Part shown: positions 34,297 through 43,416 of the stretch, one piece after another
How positions within the stretch are numbered: position 1 is the stretch's first letter
Layout: every line of letters starts with the position of its first letter
NCBI RefSeq assembly: GCF_002902905.1
Contig: NZ_CP026124.1
Location: forward strand, 868,001 to 932,000
Direction: 5' to 3'
Source of the DNA: Achromobacter sp. AONIH1
Lineage (GTDB): Bacteria > Pseudomonadota > Gammaproteobacteria > Burkholderiales > Burkholderiaceae_B
Length of the DNA: 64,000 nt
Translations under genes and position numbers: made by a program
Notes under the pieces: model-generated
The model's database searches: none
What the model saw: only the letters and a program-made list of their open reading frames with translations
Told to the model about the DNA's origin: nothing

Positions 34297-35307
34297 TCAG
34301 GACGGAAGCGCGTGCCGTTTCAGCGTCGTCCAATGGCGCTTGGGAAACACGCTCTCGTCCAGGGCGCTGCCGGGCGACAGGTTGTAGATCCGCAGGCCGC
34401 GCGCGCCGAGCAACCGGCTGGCGTCGCGAAAGGCAGGCCGGATGTGTGAGTCGAACTGCCTGTCCAGCGCGCTCGGCAGGCGCGCATCGGCGGACTCGTA
34501 GAAACGCGGCGAAACACTCGCTCCGCGCAGGTCCAGACCATGCAGATAGAGCGTGCGAAATCCCAACCAGACCAGCAGTTGCAAGGCGCTATAGGCCACC
34601 GTGCCGCCGCCGAAGAGCCCTCGGGCCGGATCCAGGCTGAAACCCAGCGGATGGATCGGCGCATGGGCGTCGAACAACACCAGATCCGGGTCGTCACGCA
34701 GCGTCCTCGCCAATTGTTCCGGCTGCGCGCGGGGCAGGTACGCGCGCTGGTGCACTTCTTCGAAGACCGCGATGCGGCAACGAATGTCGTCCGGAGAAAA
34801 CAGCTGCGCGATCCCGCGTAGCACCTCCGGCGTGACGAACAGCAGCAGGTCTTGCGCCAGCACGTCGGCGACCAGGTCGCGGCGGCGCGACACGAAGCCG
34901 GCGTCCAACATCGCGTAATAGGCGAAACGCAGGTGCGGATGGCTGCGCCGCAGCGCGATCGAACCGTTCACGCCCATCACCGCGGGCAGGTCCAGTTCGG
35001 AGTAGCCGATATCGGCCACCGACGGACCGCTCAGGATCAGGTGGGCGACATCGCCCGCGGGACGCCGGATGCTGGAGAAGGCGGTCTGGACGGGCGTGAC
35101 GCCCCAACGCATGGCGCAACGCGCCAGCCTTCCCTGGCCATCGCGCTCGATGCGCAACAGCGGCCACAGCACCTGGTTATGGCGCAGCGCGCGCGAGTGG
35201 GTCCAGCGGTACAGGTTGCGCAGGATCCTGGCCACGGCGCGGCTGGCCAGCAGGCGCTGCGCGATGGACCGGGATTGCCCGGCAGCCGGCGACGCAGAGG
35301 TCTTCAC
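34297..35307 (-). CDS. GT42/DUF115-like sugar transferase-type protein, putative LPS biosynthesis
   Basis: A 336-residue protein. Its middle resembles the fold of CstI/CstII sialyltransferases and DUF115 proteins: 'VAHLILSGPSVADIGYSELD' (phosphate-binding loop), 'VMGVNGSIALRRSHPHLRFA' (the N-G-S nucleotide-binding turn) and 'GGGTVAYSALQLLVWLGFRT' followed by 'LYLHGLDL'. The N-terminal 60 residues are basic and arginine-rich. Together with the following GT4 gene it suggests LPS outer-core or surface glycan decoration. The fold assignment is by motif resemblance and is moderate; donor and acceptor are unknown. Confidence 0.65.
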   Translation of the reverse strand: MKTSASPAAGQSRSIAQRLLASRAVARILRNLYRWTHSRALRHNQVLWPLLRIERDGQGRLARCAMRWGVTPVQTAFSSIRRPAGDVAHLILSGPSVADIGYSELDLPAVMGVNGSIALRRSHPHLRFAYYAMLDAGFVSRRRDLVADVLAQDLLLFVTPEVLRGIAQLFSPDDIRCRIAVFEEVHQRAYLPRAQPEQLARTLRDDPDLVLFDAHAPIHPLGFSLDPARGLFGGGTVAYSALQLLVWLGFRTLYLHGLDLRGASVSPRFYESADARLPSALDRQFDSHIRPAFRDASRLLGARGLRIYNLSPGSALDESVFPKRHWTTLKRHALPS

Positions 35308-35494
35308 AGGCCGTCCTTGCCATAGCGGCGAGGCCGGCGCAGGACATGAGGATCAGGCATGGAACGCGTAGCAGTCTCGAATGGGGGCCGCCGGCTTGCC
35401 GGCGAATCCGAAACACTCTACGCAGGGTCCGGTGACATGAGCCGAACTCGGGGATTACGTTTTGGCAAGGGAATACGGGCTACCCGAGCCAGAC

Positions 35495-35563
35495 TTGTCC
35501 ACAGTGAATACACAGCGTTTCCACAGGCTACCCACCGCCTTGCCCACAGGGATATGCACAGGC
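35495..35563 (+). repeat. Six tandem DnaA-box-like repeats with 11-12 bp phasing
   Basis: Repeat units start at 35495, 35506, 35517, 35528, 35540 and 35552: TTGTCCACAG, GAATACACAG, GTTTCCACAG, CTACCCACCG, TTGCCCACAG, ATATGCACAG. Five of six end in CACAG and several are one or two changes from the DnaA box TTATNCACA. All have the same orientation. Confidence 0.75.
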
Positions 35564-35591
35564 AGTCTCCGCCGCTCGTCAGGGCAATAAA

Positions 35592-35622
35592 AAACCCGGC
35601 AAGTCATCGACTTGCCGGGTTT
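35592..35622 (-). terminator. Intrinsic terminator after ssb
   Basis: Stem AAACCCGGCAAG / CTTGCCGGGTTT with a 7-base loop; on the minus strand it is followed by TTTTTTATTG. Confidence 0.93.
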
Positions 35623-35644
35623 GGAGAATGCGACCGTATGACGT

Positions 35645-36160
35645 TCAGAACGGAATATCGTCGTCCATGTCCGCCAGGTTGGCGCCGCTGCTGGCCGGGG
35701 CGGCCTGCGGAGCGGGACGCTGCTGCGGCGCCGGGCGCGGGGCCGGCGCGGCGCGCTGCTGGCGCGGGGCTTCGTCGAAGCCGCCACCGCCGCCGTAGCT
35801 GCCGCCGCCGCCTTCGCCGCCCTCGCGGCCGCCCAGCATCTGCATCTGGTCGGCGACGATTTCGGTGCTGTAGCGATCGGCGCCGGTGTCCTTGTCCTGC
35901 CACTTGCGGGTCTTCAGGCGGCCTTCGATGTAGACCGAACGGCCCTTCTTCAGGTATTCGCCGGCGATTTCAGCCAGGCGGTTGTACATGACCACGCGGT
36001 GCCACTCGGTTTCCTCGCGGCGTTCGCCGGAGGCCTTGTCCTTCCATTGGGAGGTGGTGGCGATGGACACGTTGCAGATTGCCGCCCCGTCCGGGCTGTA
36101 GCGGACTTCCGGGTCGCGACCCAGGTTGCCGACGAGTATGACTTTGTTGACCGATGCCAT
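35645..36160 (-). CDS. ssb: Single-stranded DNA-binding protein
   Basis: A 171-residue protein starting [21 protein letters not shown] at 36160; the 31-residue upstream extension is not part of the family. The OB fold runs to about residue 112 ('[21 protein letters not shown]', '[14 protein letters not shown]'). A glycine- and then proline/glutamine-rich linker follows, ending in the acidic partner-binding tip 'DMDDDIPF'. It coats single-stranded DNA in replication, repair and recombination. It sits near uvrA with one MFS gene between, as in other Bordetella-type genomes (recalled). Confidence 0.97.
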   Translation of the reverse strand: MASVNKVILVGNLGRDPEVRYSPDGAAICNVSIATTSQWKDKASGERREETEWHRVVMYNRLAEIAGEYLKKGRSVYIEGRLKTRKWQDKDTGADRYSTEIVADQMQMLGGREGGEGGGGSYGGGGGFDEAPRQQRAAPAPRPAPQQRPAPQAAPASSGANLADMDDDIPF

Positions 36161-36452
36161 GCCGATGTCCCTCTGTTGTTGGCCTTGCGCCCACGCGTTG
36201 CCGCGAGCGCGCCGGCAACAACATAAAAAAACGATGTTGAAGACCGGCTTCATGAAACACGCCGGTCACCATGATGATGACCGGCGGCACAGTATGAAAC
36301 CGTAAATTGATCCCGCTATTATCGACGAAAAGCGCCTGCCGCGCCAACGCCATTCGTGACAAATCTATCTCTGCGGTCCGCCGATTTGCCTGATGTTCGC
36401 GCCTGATGGCGGCGCGTTCCGCGACTTTCTGGCGTATCCGCCGCCCCGGGAG

Positions 36453-37637
36453 CTAGGCCAGCGGCCGCAGCGCCCAGGTAACGGCCAGCCAGAGCAGCGC
36501 CAGGGCCGCCGCCGCGATGAAGACCGCATTGGCGCCCGAGTGCGAGGCCAGCCAGCCGCCCAGCGCGCCGCCGGTGAACAGGCCGGCGGCCTGGGCCGTG
36601 TTGTAGAAGCCCAGCGCCAGGCCCTTATAGGCCGCCGGCGCCACCCGCGACACCAGCGACGGCTGCAAGGCTTCGAGCACGTTGAACACCACGAAAAAGC
36701 CGGTCAGGGCCATGGCGAAACCATAGAAACCCTGGCTGGCCATCGGCAGCAGCGCGCACACCAGCGCCAGGCCGGCCACGGCCGCGCGCAGCGCGCCGCG
36801 ATGGGCGCGGCGCTTTTCCGCCACGAACACGACCGGCACCATCAGCACGAAGGACACCAGGATGACCGGCAGATAGACCTTCCACAGTTCGCGCGCGTCC
36901 AGCCCGCCGGCCTTGGCCAGCAGCGCCGGCGCGACCACGAACAGCGCCACCTGCACCAGATGCAGCACGAATACGCCGAAGTTCAGCCGCAACAGGTCGG
37001 GATGCAGCAGCACCTCGCGCGGCCGGGCCGCCTGCATGGCGCGGGCCTGGGTGCGCGGCACCACCGGCACGACCCAGCGCGCCACGGCCAGGCAGACCAC
37101 GCCCAGACAGGCGATGGTCCAGAACAGGCCCGACAGCCCCCACCAGCCCACCAGCACGGGCGACAGCACCAGCGAGACGGCGAAGGACAGGCCGATCGAG
37201 CCGCCGACCATGGCCATGGCGCGGGTGCGCACCTCGTCGCGGGTGGCGTCGGCCAGCCAGGCGGTGACGGCGGCGGAAATGGCGCCCGCGCCCTGGATGG
37301 CGCGGCCGATGGTGATCCAGAACACGTCCGACGCCTGGGCACAGACCACGCTGCCGGCCACGAACAGCAAAAGGCCGGCGATCACCACGGGCCGGCGGCC
37401 CCAGCGGTCGGACGCCAGCCCGAAGGGAATCTGCATGAAGGCCTGGGTCAGGCCGTACATGCCCAGCGCCAGGCCCACGCGGGCCGGATCGTCGCCGCCG
37501 GGCAGGCCGCGCGCCGCCACCGCGAAGACCGGCAGCAACAGGAACAGCCCCAGCATGCGCGCCGCGAACAATCCCGCCAGCGCCACGCTGGCGCGGCGCT
37601 CGGAAGGGGTCAATTTCAGTTTGGTTTCTGCCGGCAT
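36453..37637 (-). CDS. MFS transporter, 12-helix, YajR-like
   Basis: A 394-residue protein with twelve hydrophobic segments. Motif A '[20 protein letters not shown]' lies between helices 2 and 3, the N-terminal '[19 protein letters not shown]' is typical of the YajR/drug-efflux group, and '[20 protein letters not shown]' marks helix 4. No C-terminal YAM domain is present, unlike E. coli YajR. It is transcribed divergently from uvrA (131 bases between) and lies upstream of ssb on the same strand. Substrate unknown. Confidence 0.88.
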   Translation of the reverse strand: MPAETKLKLTPSERRASVALAGLFAARMLGLFLLLPVFAVAARGLPGGDDPARVGLALGMYGLTQAFMQIPFGLASDRWGRRPVVIAGLLLFVAGSVVCAQASDVFWITIGRAIQGAGAISAAVTAWLADATRDEVRTRAMAMVGGSIGLSFAVSLVLSPVLVGWWGLSGLFWTIACLGVVCLAVARWVVPVVPRTQARAMQAARPREVLLHPDLLRLNFGVFVLHLVQVALFVVAPALLAKAGGLDARELWKVYLPVILVSFVLMVPVVFVAEKRRAHRGALRAAVAGLALVCALLPMASQGFYGFAMALTGFFVVFNVLEALQPSLVSRVAPAAYKGLALGFYNTAQAAGLFTGGALGGWLASHSGANAVFIAAAALALLWLAVTWALRPLA

Positions 37638-37768
37638 GCGGATTATTGGACGGTAATGGCCTCGAAGCGGCCCCTCGGCAAACCTGGCGGACCAACCTTG
37701 AACGCGGGACTACTCGGCGCGCTATAGTACCAAGTTGGCCTGCGATGCCAGGACGACGGACGCAATCG

Positions 37769-40627
37769 ATGGACTCGACGATACGCATACGGGGTGCGCG
37801 CACCCACAACCTCAAGAACGTCTCGCTGGACCTGCCGCGCCACAAGCTGGTGGTGGTGACCGGCCTGTCCGGCTCGGGCAAGTCCTCGCTCGCCTTCGAC
37901 ACGCTTTACGCCGAGGGCCAGCGCCGCTATGTCGAGAGCCTGTCGGCCTACGCCCGGCAGTTCCTGCAACTGATGGACAAGCCGGATGTGGACCTGATCG
38001 AGGGCCTGTCGCCGGCCATCTCGATCGAGCAGAAGGCCGCCGGCCACAACCCGCGCTCCACCGTCGGCACCATCACCGAGATCCACGACTACCTGCGCCT
38101 GCTGTACGCGCGCGTCGGCACGCCGTATTGCCCGGACCATGGCCTGCCGCTGCAGGCGCAGAGCGTGAGCCAGATGGTGGACGCCGTGATGGCCTGGCCG
38201 GCCGACACCCGGCTGGCCGTGCTGGCGCCGATCGCGCGCGGCAAGAAAGGCAGCTTCGAGGACGAATGCGCCAGCCTGCAGGCGCAGGGCTATGTGCGCC
38301 TGCGGGTGGACGGCCAGCTGCTGGAAATCGACGGCATGGCGCCGCTGAAGAAATCCGAGAAGCACGACATCGACGTGGTGATCGACCGCCTGCGCATCAA
38401 GCCCGAGAGCAAGCAGCGCCTGGCCGAGAGTTTCGAAACCGCCTTGCAACTGGCCGAGGGCCGCGCGCTGGCGCTGGACATGGACAGCAGCCGCGAACAG
38501 GTCTTCTCCAGCCGCTACGCCTGCCCGGTCTGCAGCCACAGCCTGCCGGAACTGGAGCCGCGGCTGTTCAGCTTCAACAACCCGATGGGCGCCTGCCCCA
38601 GCTGCGACGGCATCGGACAGGTCGGATTCTTCGACCCCAAGCGCGTGGTCGCCTTCCCCGAGCTGAGCCTGGCCGCCGGCGCGATCCGAGGCTGGGACCG
38701 CCGCAACGCCTTCACCCACTCGCTGCTCACCAGCCTGGCCGCGCACTATGAATTCGAGATCGAGGCGCCGTTCGAGGAACTGCCCGAGGACGTGCGCCAG
38801 AAGGTGCTGTACGGTTCGGGCGACGAAGAGATCTCCTTCGTCTATCTGAACGAAAAGGGCCGCAGCACGGTCAAGCGCCACACCTTCGAAGGCGTGATCC
38901 CGAACCTGGAGCGCCGCTGGCGCGAGACCGATTCGGCCACCGTGCGCGAAGAGCTGGGCAAGTACCGCAACATCAAGACCTGCCCCGATTGCGGCGGCTC
39001 GCGCCTGCGGCCCGAGGCCCGCAACGTGCTGATCGGCCAGGATCCGCGCGGCGGCGAACGCCAAGGCCAGGCCATCTACGAAGTCGAGGCCATGCCGCTG
39101 TCGGCCTGCCTGGCCTGGTTCCGCGACCTGAGCCTGGCCGGCGCCAAGCAGGAGATCGCGCAGCGCATCGTGCGCGAAATCGAGGCGCGGCTGAGCTTCC
39201 TGAACAACGTGGGCCTGAACTACCTGTCGCTGGACCGCAGCGCCGACACGATTTCCGGCGGCGAGGCCCAGCGCATCCGGCTGGCCAGCCAGATCGGCTC
39301 GGGCCTGACCGGCGTCATGTACGTGCTGGACGAGCCGTCCATCGGCCTGCACCAGCGCGACAACGACCGCCTGATCGGCACGCTGCAGCACCTGCGCGAC
39401 CTGGGCAACAGCGTGATCGTGGTCGAGCACGACGAGGACATGATCCGCATGGCCGACTGGGTCGTGGACATGGGCCCCGGCGCCGGCGAGCACGGCGGCC
39501 AGGTGGTGGCGCAGGGCGATCCCGAAGCGGTGCAGCGCGACCCCGCCTCGCTCACCGGCCAGTACCTGAGCGGCGCACGCGCCATCGCCATTCCGCAACG
39601 CCGGCCGGTCAACGACGAGCTGCCGTGGCTCACGCTCACCGGCGCCACCGGCAACAACCTGAAGAACGTGGACCTGCGCATCCCCGCCGGCCGGCTGGTC
39701 TGCGTGACCGGCGTGTCCGGCTCGGGCAAGTCCACGCTGGTCAACGACACCCTGGCCGTGGCCGTGTCGCGCCAGCTGCACCACGCGCAGAGCGAACCCG
39801 CGCCCTACGCGGCCATGCAGGGCCTGGAGCACTTCGACAAGATCATCAGCGTCGACCAGAGCCCCATCGGCCGCACGCCGCGCAGCAACCCGGCCACCTA
39901 CACGGGCCTGTTCACGCCGATCCGCGAGCTGTTCGCCGGCGTGCCGGAAGCGCGCACGCGCGGCTACGATCCGGGCCGCTTCAGCTTCAACGTGAAGGGC
40001 GGACGCTGCGAGGCCTGCCAGGGCGACGGCGTGGTCAAGGTGGAGATGCACTTCCTGCCCGACATGTACGTGCCCTGCGACGTCTGCCACGGCAAGCGCT
40101 ACAACCGCGAAACGCTGGAGATCCGCTATCGCGGCCGCAACATCAGCGAGGTGCTGGACCTGACGGTGGAACAGGCGCTGGAATACTTCGAGTCGGTGCC
40201 GGCCATCGCGCGCAAGCTGCATACGCTGATCGACGTGGGCCTGTCCTACATCCGACTGGGCCAGAGCGCCACCACGCTGTCCGGCGGCGAGGCGCAGCGC
40301 GTCAAGCTGTCGCTGGAGCTGTCGCGCCGCAGCACCGGGCGCACGCTGTACATCCTGGACGAACCCACCACCGGCCTGCATTTCCGCGACATCGAACTGC
40401 TGCTGCAGGTGCTGAACCAACTGGTGGACAGCGGCAACACCGTGCTCATCATCGAACACAACCTGGACGTGATCAAGACGGCCGACTGGCTGGTCGACAT
40501 GGGCCCGGAAGGCGGCGACGGCGGCGGGCGCGTGGTCGCGCAAGGCACGCCCGAAACCGTGGCGGCCACCAAGACCAGCCATACCGGCCACTACCTGGGC
40601 AAGGTGCTGCGCCGCGCGGCCAGCTGA
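37769..40627 (+). CDS. uvrA: UvrABC system protein A (excinuclease ATPase)
   Basis: A 952-residue ABC-type ATPase from ATG 37769 ([17 protein letters not shown]), normal UvrA length; the open frame extends 41 codons upstream without family similarity. Two Walker A loops ('[20 protein letters not shown]', '[17 protein letters not shown]'), two ABC signatures ('[17 protein letters not shown]', '[17 protein letters not shown]') and zinc modules ('[18 protein letters not shown]', '[19 protein letters not shown]') are all intact. It recognises bulky DNA lesions with UvrB. I saw no clear LexA box in the gap upstream. Confidence 0.98.
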   Translation: MDSTIRIRGARTHNLKNVSLDLPRHKLVVVTGLSGSGKSSLAFDTLYAEGQRRYVESLSAYARQFLQLMDKPDVDLIEGLSPAISIEQKAAGHNPRSTVGTITEIHDYLRLLYARVGTPYCPDHGLPLQAQSVSQMVDAVMAWPADTRLAVLAPIARGKKGSFEDECASLQAQGYVRLRVDGQLLEIDGMAPLKKSEKHDIDVVIDRLRIKPESKQRLAESFETALQLAEGRALALDMDSSREQVFSSRYACPVCSHSLPELEPRLFSFNNPMGACPSCDGIGQVGFFDPKRVVAFPELSLAAGAIRGWDRRNAFTHSLLTSLAAHYEFEIEAPFEELPEDVRQKVLYGSGDEEISFVYLNEKGRSTVKRHTFEGVIPNLERRWRETDSATVREELGKYRNIKTCPDCGGSRLRPEARNVLIGQDPRGGERQGQAIYEVEAMPLSACLAWFRDLSLAGAKQEIAQRIVREIEARLSFLNNVGLNYLSLDRSADTISGGEAQRIRLASQIGSGLTGVMYVLDEPSIGLHQRDNDRLIGTLQHLRDLGNSVIVVEHDEDMIRMADWVVDMGPGAGEHGGQVVAQGDPEAVQRDPASLTGQYLSGARAIAIPQRRPVNDELPWLTLTGATGNNLKNVDLRIPAGRLVCVTGVSGSGKSTLVNDTLAVAVSRQLHHAQSEPAPYAAMQGLEHFDKIISVDQSPIGRTPRSNPATYTGLFTPIRELFAGVPEARTRGYDPGRFSFNVKGGRCEACQGDGVVKVEMHFLPDMYVPCDVCHGKRYNRETLEIRYRGRNISEVLDLTVEQALEYFESVPAIARKLHTLIDVGLSYIRLGQSATTLSGGEAQRVKLSLELSRRSTGRTLYILDEPTTGLHFRDIELLLQVLNQLVDSGNTVLIIEHNLDVIKTADWLVDMGPEGGDGGGRVVAQGTPETVAATKTSHTGHYLGKVLRRAAS

Positions 40628-40653
40628 GTTTTCACCCTCATAGAACGCGACAC

Positions 40654-41283
40654 ATGTACACCCTGATCATCGGCAACAAGAATCTCTCTTCCTGGTCCAT
40701 GCGCCCCTGGCTGGCGCTGCGCGCGGCGGGCATTGCCTTCACCGAGCAGAAACTGGCGTTCAACACCGAGGCGTTCGCCCGCGGCGTGGGCGAAGTTTCG
40801 CCCGCCGGGCTGGTGCCGGTGCTGCTGGATGACGAATTCGCGATCTGGGATTCGCTGGCCATCTGCGAATACCTGGCCGACCGCCATCCCGAGGCCGGCC
40901 TGTGGCCTGCGCAACCCCAGGCGCGCGCCCGCGCGCGTTCGCTGGCGGCGCAGATGCACAGCGGCTTCGCCGCGCTGCGCCAGGCCATGCCGCTGAACGT
41001 GGCGGCGCGCCTGCCCGCCGCCGAATTCTCCGACGCCGTCCGGCAGGACATCTCCCGGATACTGGACCTCTGGCAGGACGCGCGCGCGCAGTTCGGCCAG
41101 GGCGGACCGTTCCTGTTCGGCGCCTTCTCCATCGCCGACGCGTTCTACGCGCCGGTGGTGTCGCGCTTCACCACCTATGGCGTCAGCGTCACCGGCGACG
41201 CGCGCGCCTACATGGATGCCGTGCTGGCGCACCCCGCCATGCAGGAATGGATCCGCGACTCGCAGGCCGAAGCGGCCGCGTGA
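40654..41283 (+). CDS. Glutathione S-transferase family protein
   Basis: A 209-residue protein beginning MYTLIIGNKNLSSWSMRPWL. The thioredoxin-fold N-terminal domain has the catalytic Ser/Cys-like position in 'NLSSWSMRPWLALRAAGI', the cis-Pro 'GLVPVLLDDEFAIWDSLAI' and the Ser of 'DSLAICEYLADR'. The all-helical C-terminal domain follows from about residue 90. It lies 26 bases after uvrA, so it could be cotranscribed. The family conjugates or reduces small electrophiles with glutathione; specificity unknown. Confidence 0.9.
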   Translation: MYTLIIGNKNLSSWSMRPWLALRAAGIAFTEQKLAFNTEAFARGVGEVSPAGLVPVLLDDEFAIWDSLAICEYLADRHPEAGLWPAQPQARARARSLAAQMHSGFAALRQAMPLNVAARLPAAEFSDAVRQDISRILDLWQDARAQFGQGGPFLFGAFSIADAFYAPVVSRFTTYGVSVTGDARAYMDAVLAHPAMQEWIRDSQAEAAA

Positions 41284-41356
41284 CCGCAACCGAGGCGCGC
41301 TGAGACGCCTGGCCGCGAGGCAGCGCGCAGCCGGTCCGCATCAAACCGGCGCGCGC

Positions 41357-42259
41357 TCAATCGCGCAGGCGATCGCTCACGAAGGCGCGCAGCAGTCCCA
41401 TCGCCGGCGCCTCGGTGCGGCCGGCCAGCGTCACCAGCGCGAACTGCGCATGACTGTCCAGCGGCGGATCGAGCATCAGCTCGATCAGCTCCCCCGACAG
41501 GATGCCCTCGCGCGCCGCCGCCACGATGCCCAGGAACACCGCGTCCGACGCGCGCACCGTCTCCAACAGGCTGCCGATCTCCTCGCAGCGCAGGCGCACG
41601 GCGGTCTTGGGATCGGCGCCGATGCCGTAGCGGTCGATGAGGATACGCGCGGTGTCCGCCGGCAGGAAGGTGGACGCCAGCGGGTACGCCGCCACTTCGG
41701 CGAAGCGCGGTGGCCTGGACAGCGCCGCGAGCGGATGGCCGCTGCGGCAGATGAAGCCGGCGCGCATCTGCGATACCGGTTCGATGCGCAGGTCCGCCGA
41801 CGGCGCGATGCCGCGGATATCCACCACCAGCGCATCCAGTCTGCGCGTGCGCAGCATGCCCAGGTGCGCTTCCTGCGACCCGCGCATCACCTCGATGCGC
41901 AGCTGCGGGTGCTGCTGCGCCACATGCACCAGCAGCGGCGTCAGCAACAGCACGCCCGGTCCCGAGCCCAGCGCGATGCTGATGGTGCCCTGCCCGCCTT
42001 GCGTCAACAGATCCGTGCTGCGGCGCAGCTCGGCCGACTCGAACAGGATGCGGCGCGCGCGGCTGGCCACGGTCAGTCCCAACGGCGTCAGCTCGGTGCG
42101 CTTGCCCATGCGGTCCAGCAGCCGCGTGCCCAGGTCTTCCTCCAGCAGGCGGATGCTGCGGCTCAACGCGGACTGCGTGAGATGCAGACGCTCGGCCGCG
42201 CGGCTGAACGAACCGGCCTCGGCCACGGCCAACAGGTGCTCAAGCTGCTTGAGGTTCAT
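41357..42259 (-). CDS. LysR-family transcriptional regulator
   Basis: A 300-residue regulator. The N-terminal winged helix 'MNLKQLEHLLAVAEAGSFSR' and 'RLHLTQSALSRSIRLLEEDL' is diagnostic, followed by a periplasmic-binding-protein-like effector domain starting about residue 92. It is divergent from the Bug/M20 pair with 109 bases between, and that gap carries a spaced perfect inverted repeat (42267-42275 and 42340-42348) and an 18-base imperfect palindrome at 42301-42318. It most likely controls the neighbouring pair in response to the transported acid. Effector unknown. Confidence 0.9.
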   Translation of the reverse strand: MNLKQLEHLLAVAEAGSFSRAAERLHLTQSALSRSIRLLEEDLGTRLLDRMGKRTELTPLGLTVASRARRILFESAELRRSTDLLTQGGQGTISIALGSGPGVLLLTPLLVHVAQQHPQLRIEVMRGSQEAHLGMLRTRRLDALVVDIRGIAPSADLRIEPVSQMRAGFICRSGHPLAALSRPPRFAEVAAYPLASTFLPADTARILIDRYGIGADPKTAVRLRCEEIGSLLETVRASDAVFLGIVAAAREGILSGELIELMLDPPLDSHAQFALVTLAGRTEAPAMGLLRAFVSDRLRD

Positions 42260-42266
42260 GTCCAGG

Positions 42267-42348
42267 TATGAGTATTTTTTCTACATCCCAGAATAACAAG
42301 TCGTTAGACAACTAGCGAGCACTGTCCCTAGGATTCCGGATACTCATA
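42267..42348. promoter_or_regulatory. Inverted repeats in the LysR/Bug intergenic region
   Basis: TATGAGTAT (42267-42275) and ATACTCATA (42340-42348) are perfect reverse complements 64 bases apart. Between them is TCGTTAGACAACTAGCGA (42301-42318), an imperfect palindrome. Probable LysR binding sites. Confidence 0.6.
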
Positions 42349-42368
42349 ACACTTCAAGGGAAACACGT

Positions 42369-43376
42369 ATGGGCACGCTATCCGGATGCCTGCGCCTGGC
42401 CGGCTGTATGCTGGCGCTCGGCGCCACGCTGATGAGCCAGGGCGCGAGCGCGGCGGACTACCCCAGCCGCCCCGTCATGATGATGGTCCCCTACCCCGCC
42501 GGCGGCGCGTCGGACGCCATCGCCCGCGTCGTGGCGGCGCCCACGTCCAGGCAGCTGGGCCAGCCGGTGCTGGTGGAAAACCTGGGCGGCGTCAGCGGCG
42601 CACTGGGCGCGCAGAAAGTGCTGTCGGCCCGCGCCGACGGCTACTACCTGTTCCAGGGCTCGCCCAACGAACTGATCCTGGCGCCCCTCGCCAACGCCAG
42701 CGTCAAGCTCAAGAGCGAGGACTTCCAACTGGTGCAGATGATCGGCCTGGCGCCGCTGGTGATCGTGGCGCGCAAGGACCTGCCGGCCAACAACGCCGAT
42801 GAACTCGTGAAGCTGGCGCGCTCGCGCGCGGCCACGCAGCCGCTCAGCTTCGGCAGCGTGGGCGTGGGCTCGCTGTATCACGTGCTGGGCGAACACATGG
42901 CGCGCACCATCAGCGCGGAAATGATGCACGTGCCCTACAAGGGCGGCGCGCCGCTGATGCAGGACATGGGCGGCGGCCAGGTCGATTTCGCCATCCTGCC
43001 GCTGGCGCAGCAGCACGTGGCGCTGGCCGAGCAGGGCCGCGTCAAGCTGCTGGGCACGCTCAGCCCGCGCCGCAGCGCCCTGCCCGCGCTGGCGGCCGTG
43101 CCGTCGGTCAACGAAGGCGAGCTGCTCAAGGGCTTCAACTTCACCACCTGGACCGGCTACTTCGTCAAGCGCGATACCCCGGCGGACGTGGTGGCGCGGC
43201 TGCACGCCGCGCTCAACGCCGCGATGCAGGACGCCGAGGTCAAGCGCGGCCTGGAGACGCAGAACATCGAGGTGTCGGCGCCCATGACCCCGGCCGAGGC
43301 CGACGCCATGTACCAGGCCGAGACCGTGCGCTTCCGCGAAATTTCCAGCCATGTGAAACTGGCTGACGCGCCCTGA
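42369..43376 (+). CDS. Bug-family (tripartite tricarboxylate) periplasmic binding protein
   Basis: A 335-residue protein with a signal peptide (cleavage near 'GASAAD', residue 28-29). The mature start 'YPSRPVMMMVPYPAGGASDAIARV' is the hallmark of Bug/TctC proteins, with 'VENLGGVSGALGAQKVLSAR' and 'MMHVPYKGGAPLMQDMGGGQVDF' following. These bind carboxylated metabolites in the periplasm. No TctA/TctB membrane genes are adjacent, the usual situation for orphan Bug proteins of Bordetella-like bacteria. The M20 hydrolase gene follows after 40 bases. Ligand unknown; likely an acylated or amidated acid given the neighbour. Confidence 0.93.
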   Translation: MGTLSGCLRLAGCMLALGATLMSQGASAADYPSRPVMMMVPYPAGGASDAIARVVAAPTSRQLGQPVLVENLGGVSGALGAQKVLSARADGYYLFQGSPNELILAPLANASVKLKSEDFQLVQMIGLAPLVIVARKDLPANNADELVKLARSRAATQPLSFGSVGVGSLYHVLGEHMARTISAEMMHVPYKGGAPLMQDMGGGQVDFAILPLAQQHVALAEQGRVKLLGTLSPRRSALPALAAVPSVNEGELLKGFNFTTWTGYFVKRDTPADVVARLHAALNAAMQDAEVKRGLETQNIEVSAPMTPAEADAMYQAETVRFREISSHVKLADAP

Positions 43377-43416
43377 CCGCCCCAAGCGCCACCTACTCAA
43401 ACGGAGACACACCGAC

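Larger units (their letters stand above)
35308..35644. other. Intergenic region with phased repeat array and ssb terminator
   Basis: This 337-base gap holds the six-fold 11-12 bp repeat array (35495-35563) and the ssb terminator (35592-35622). No gene is recognised; 35308-35480 probably contains the promoter for the 35307 gene. Confidence 0.6.

Noticed and set aside
37638..37768. Possible LexA box between the MFS gene and uvrA
   Set aside because: No CTGT-N8-ACAG-like palindrome was found by eye in the gap.
37643..40591. 982-codon open frame on the minus strand opposite uvrA
   Set aside because: Mirror of the strongly conserved uvrA gene in GC-rich DNA; its translation is His/Ala/Gly/Val low-complexity with no family motif.
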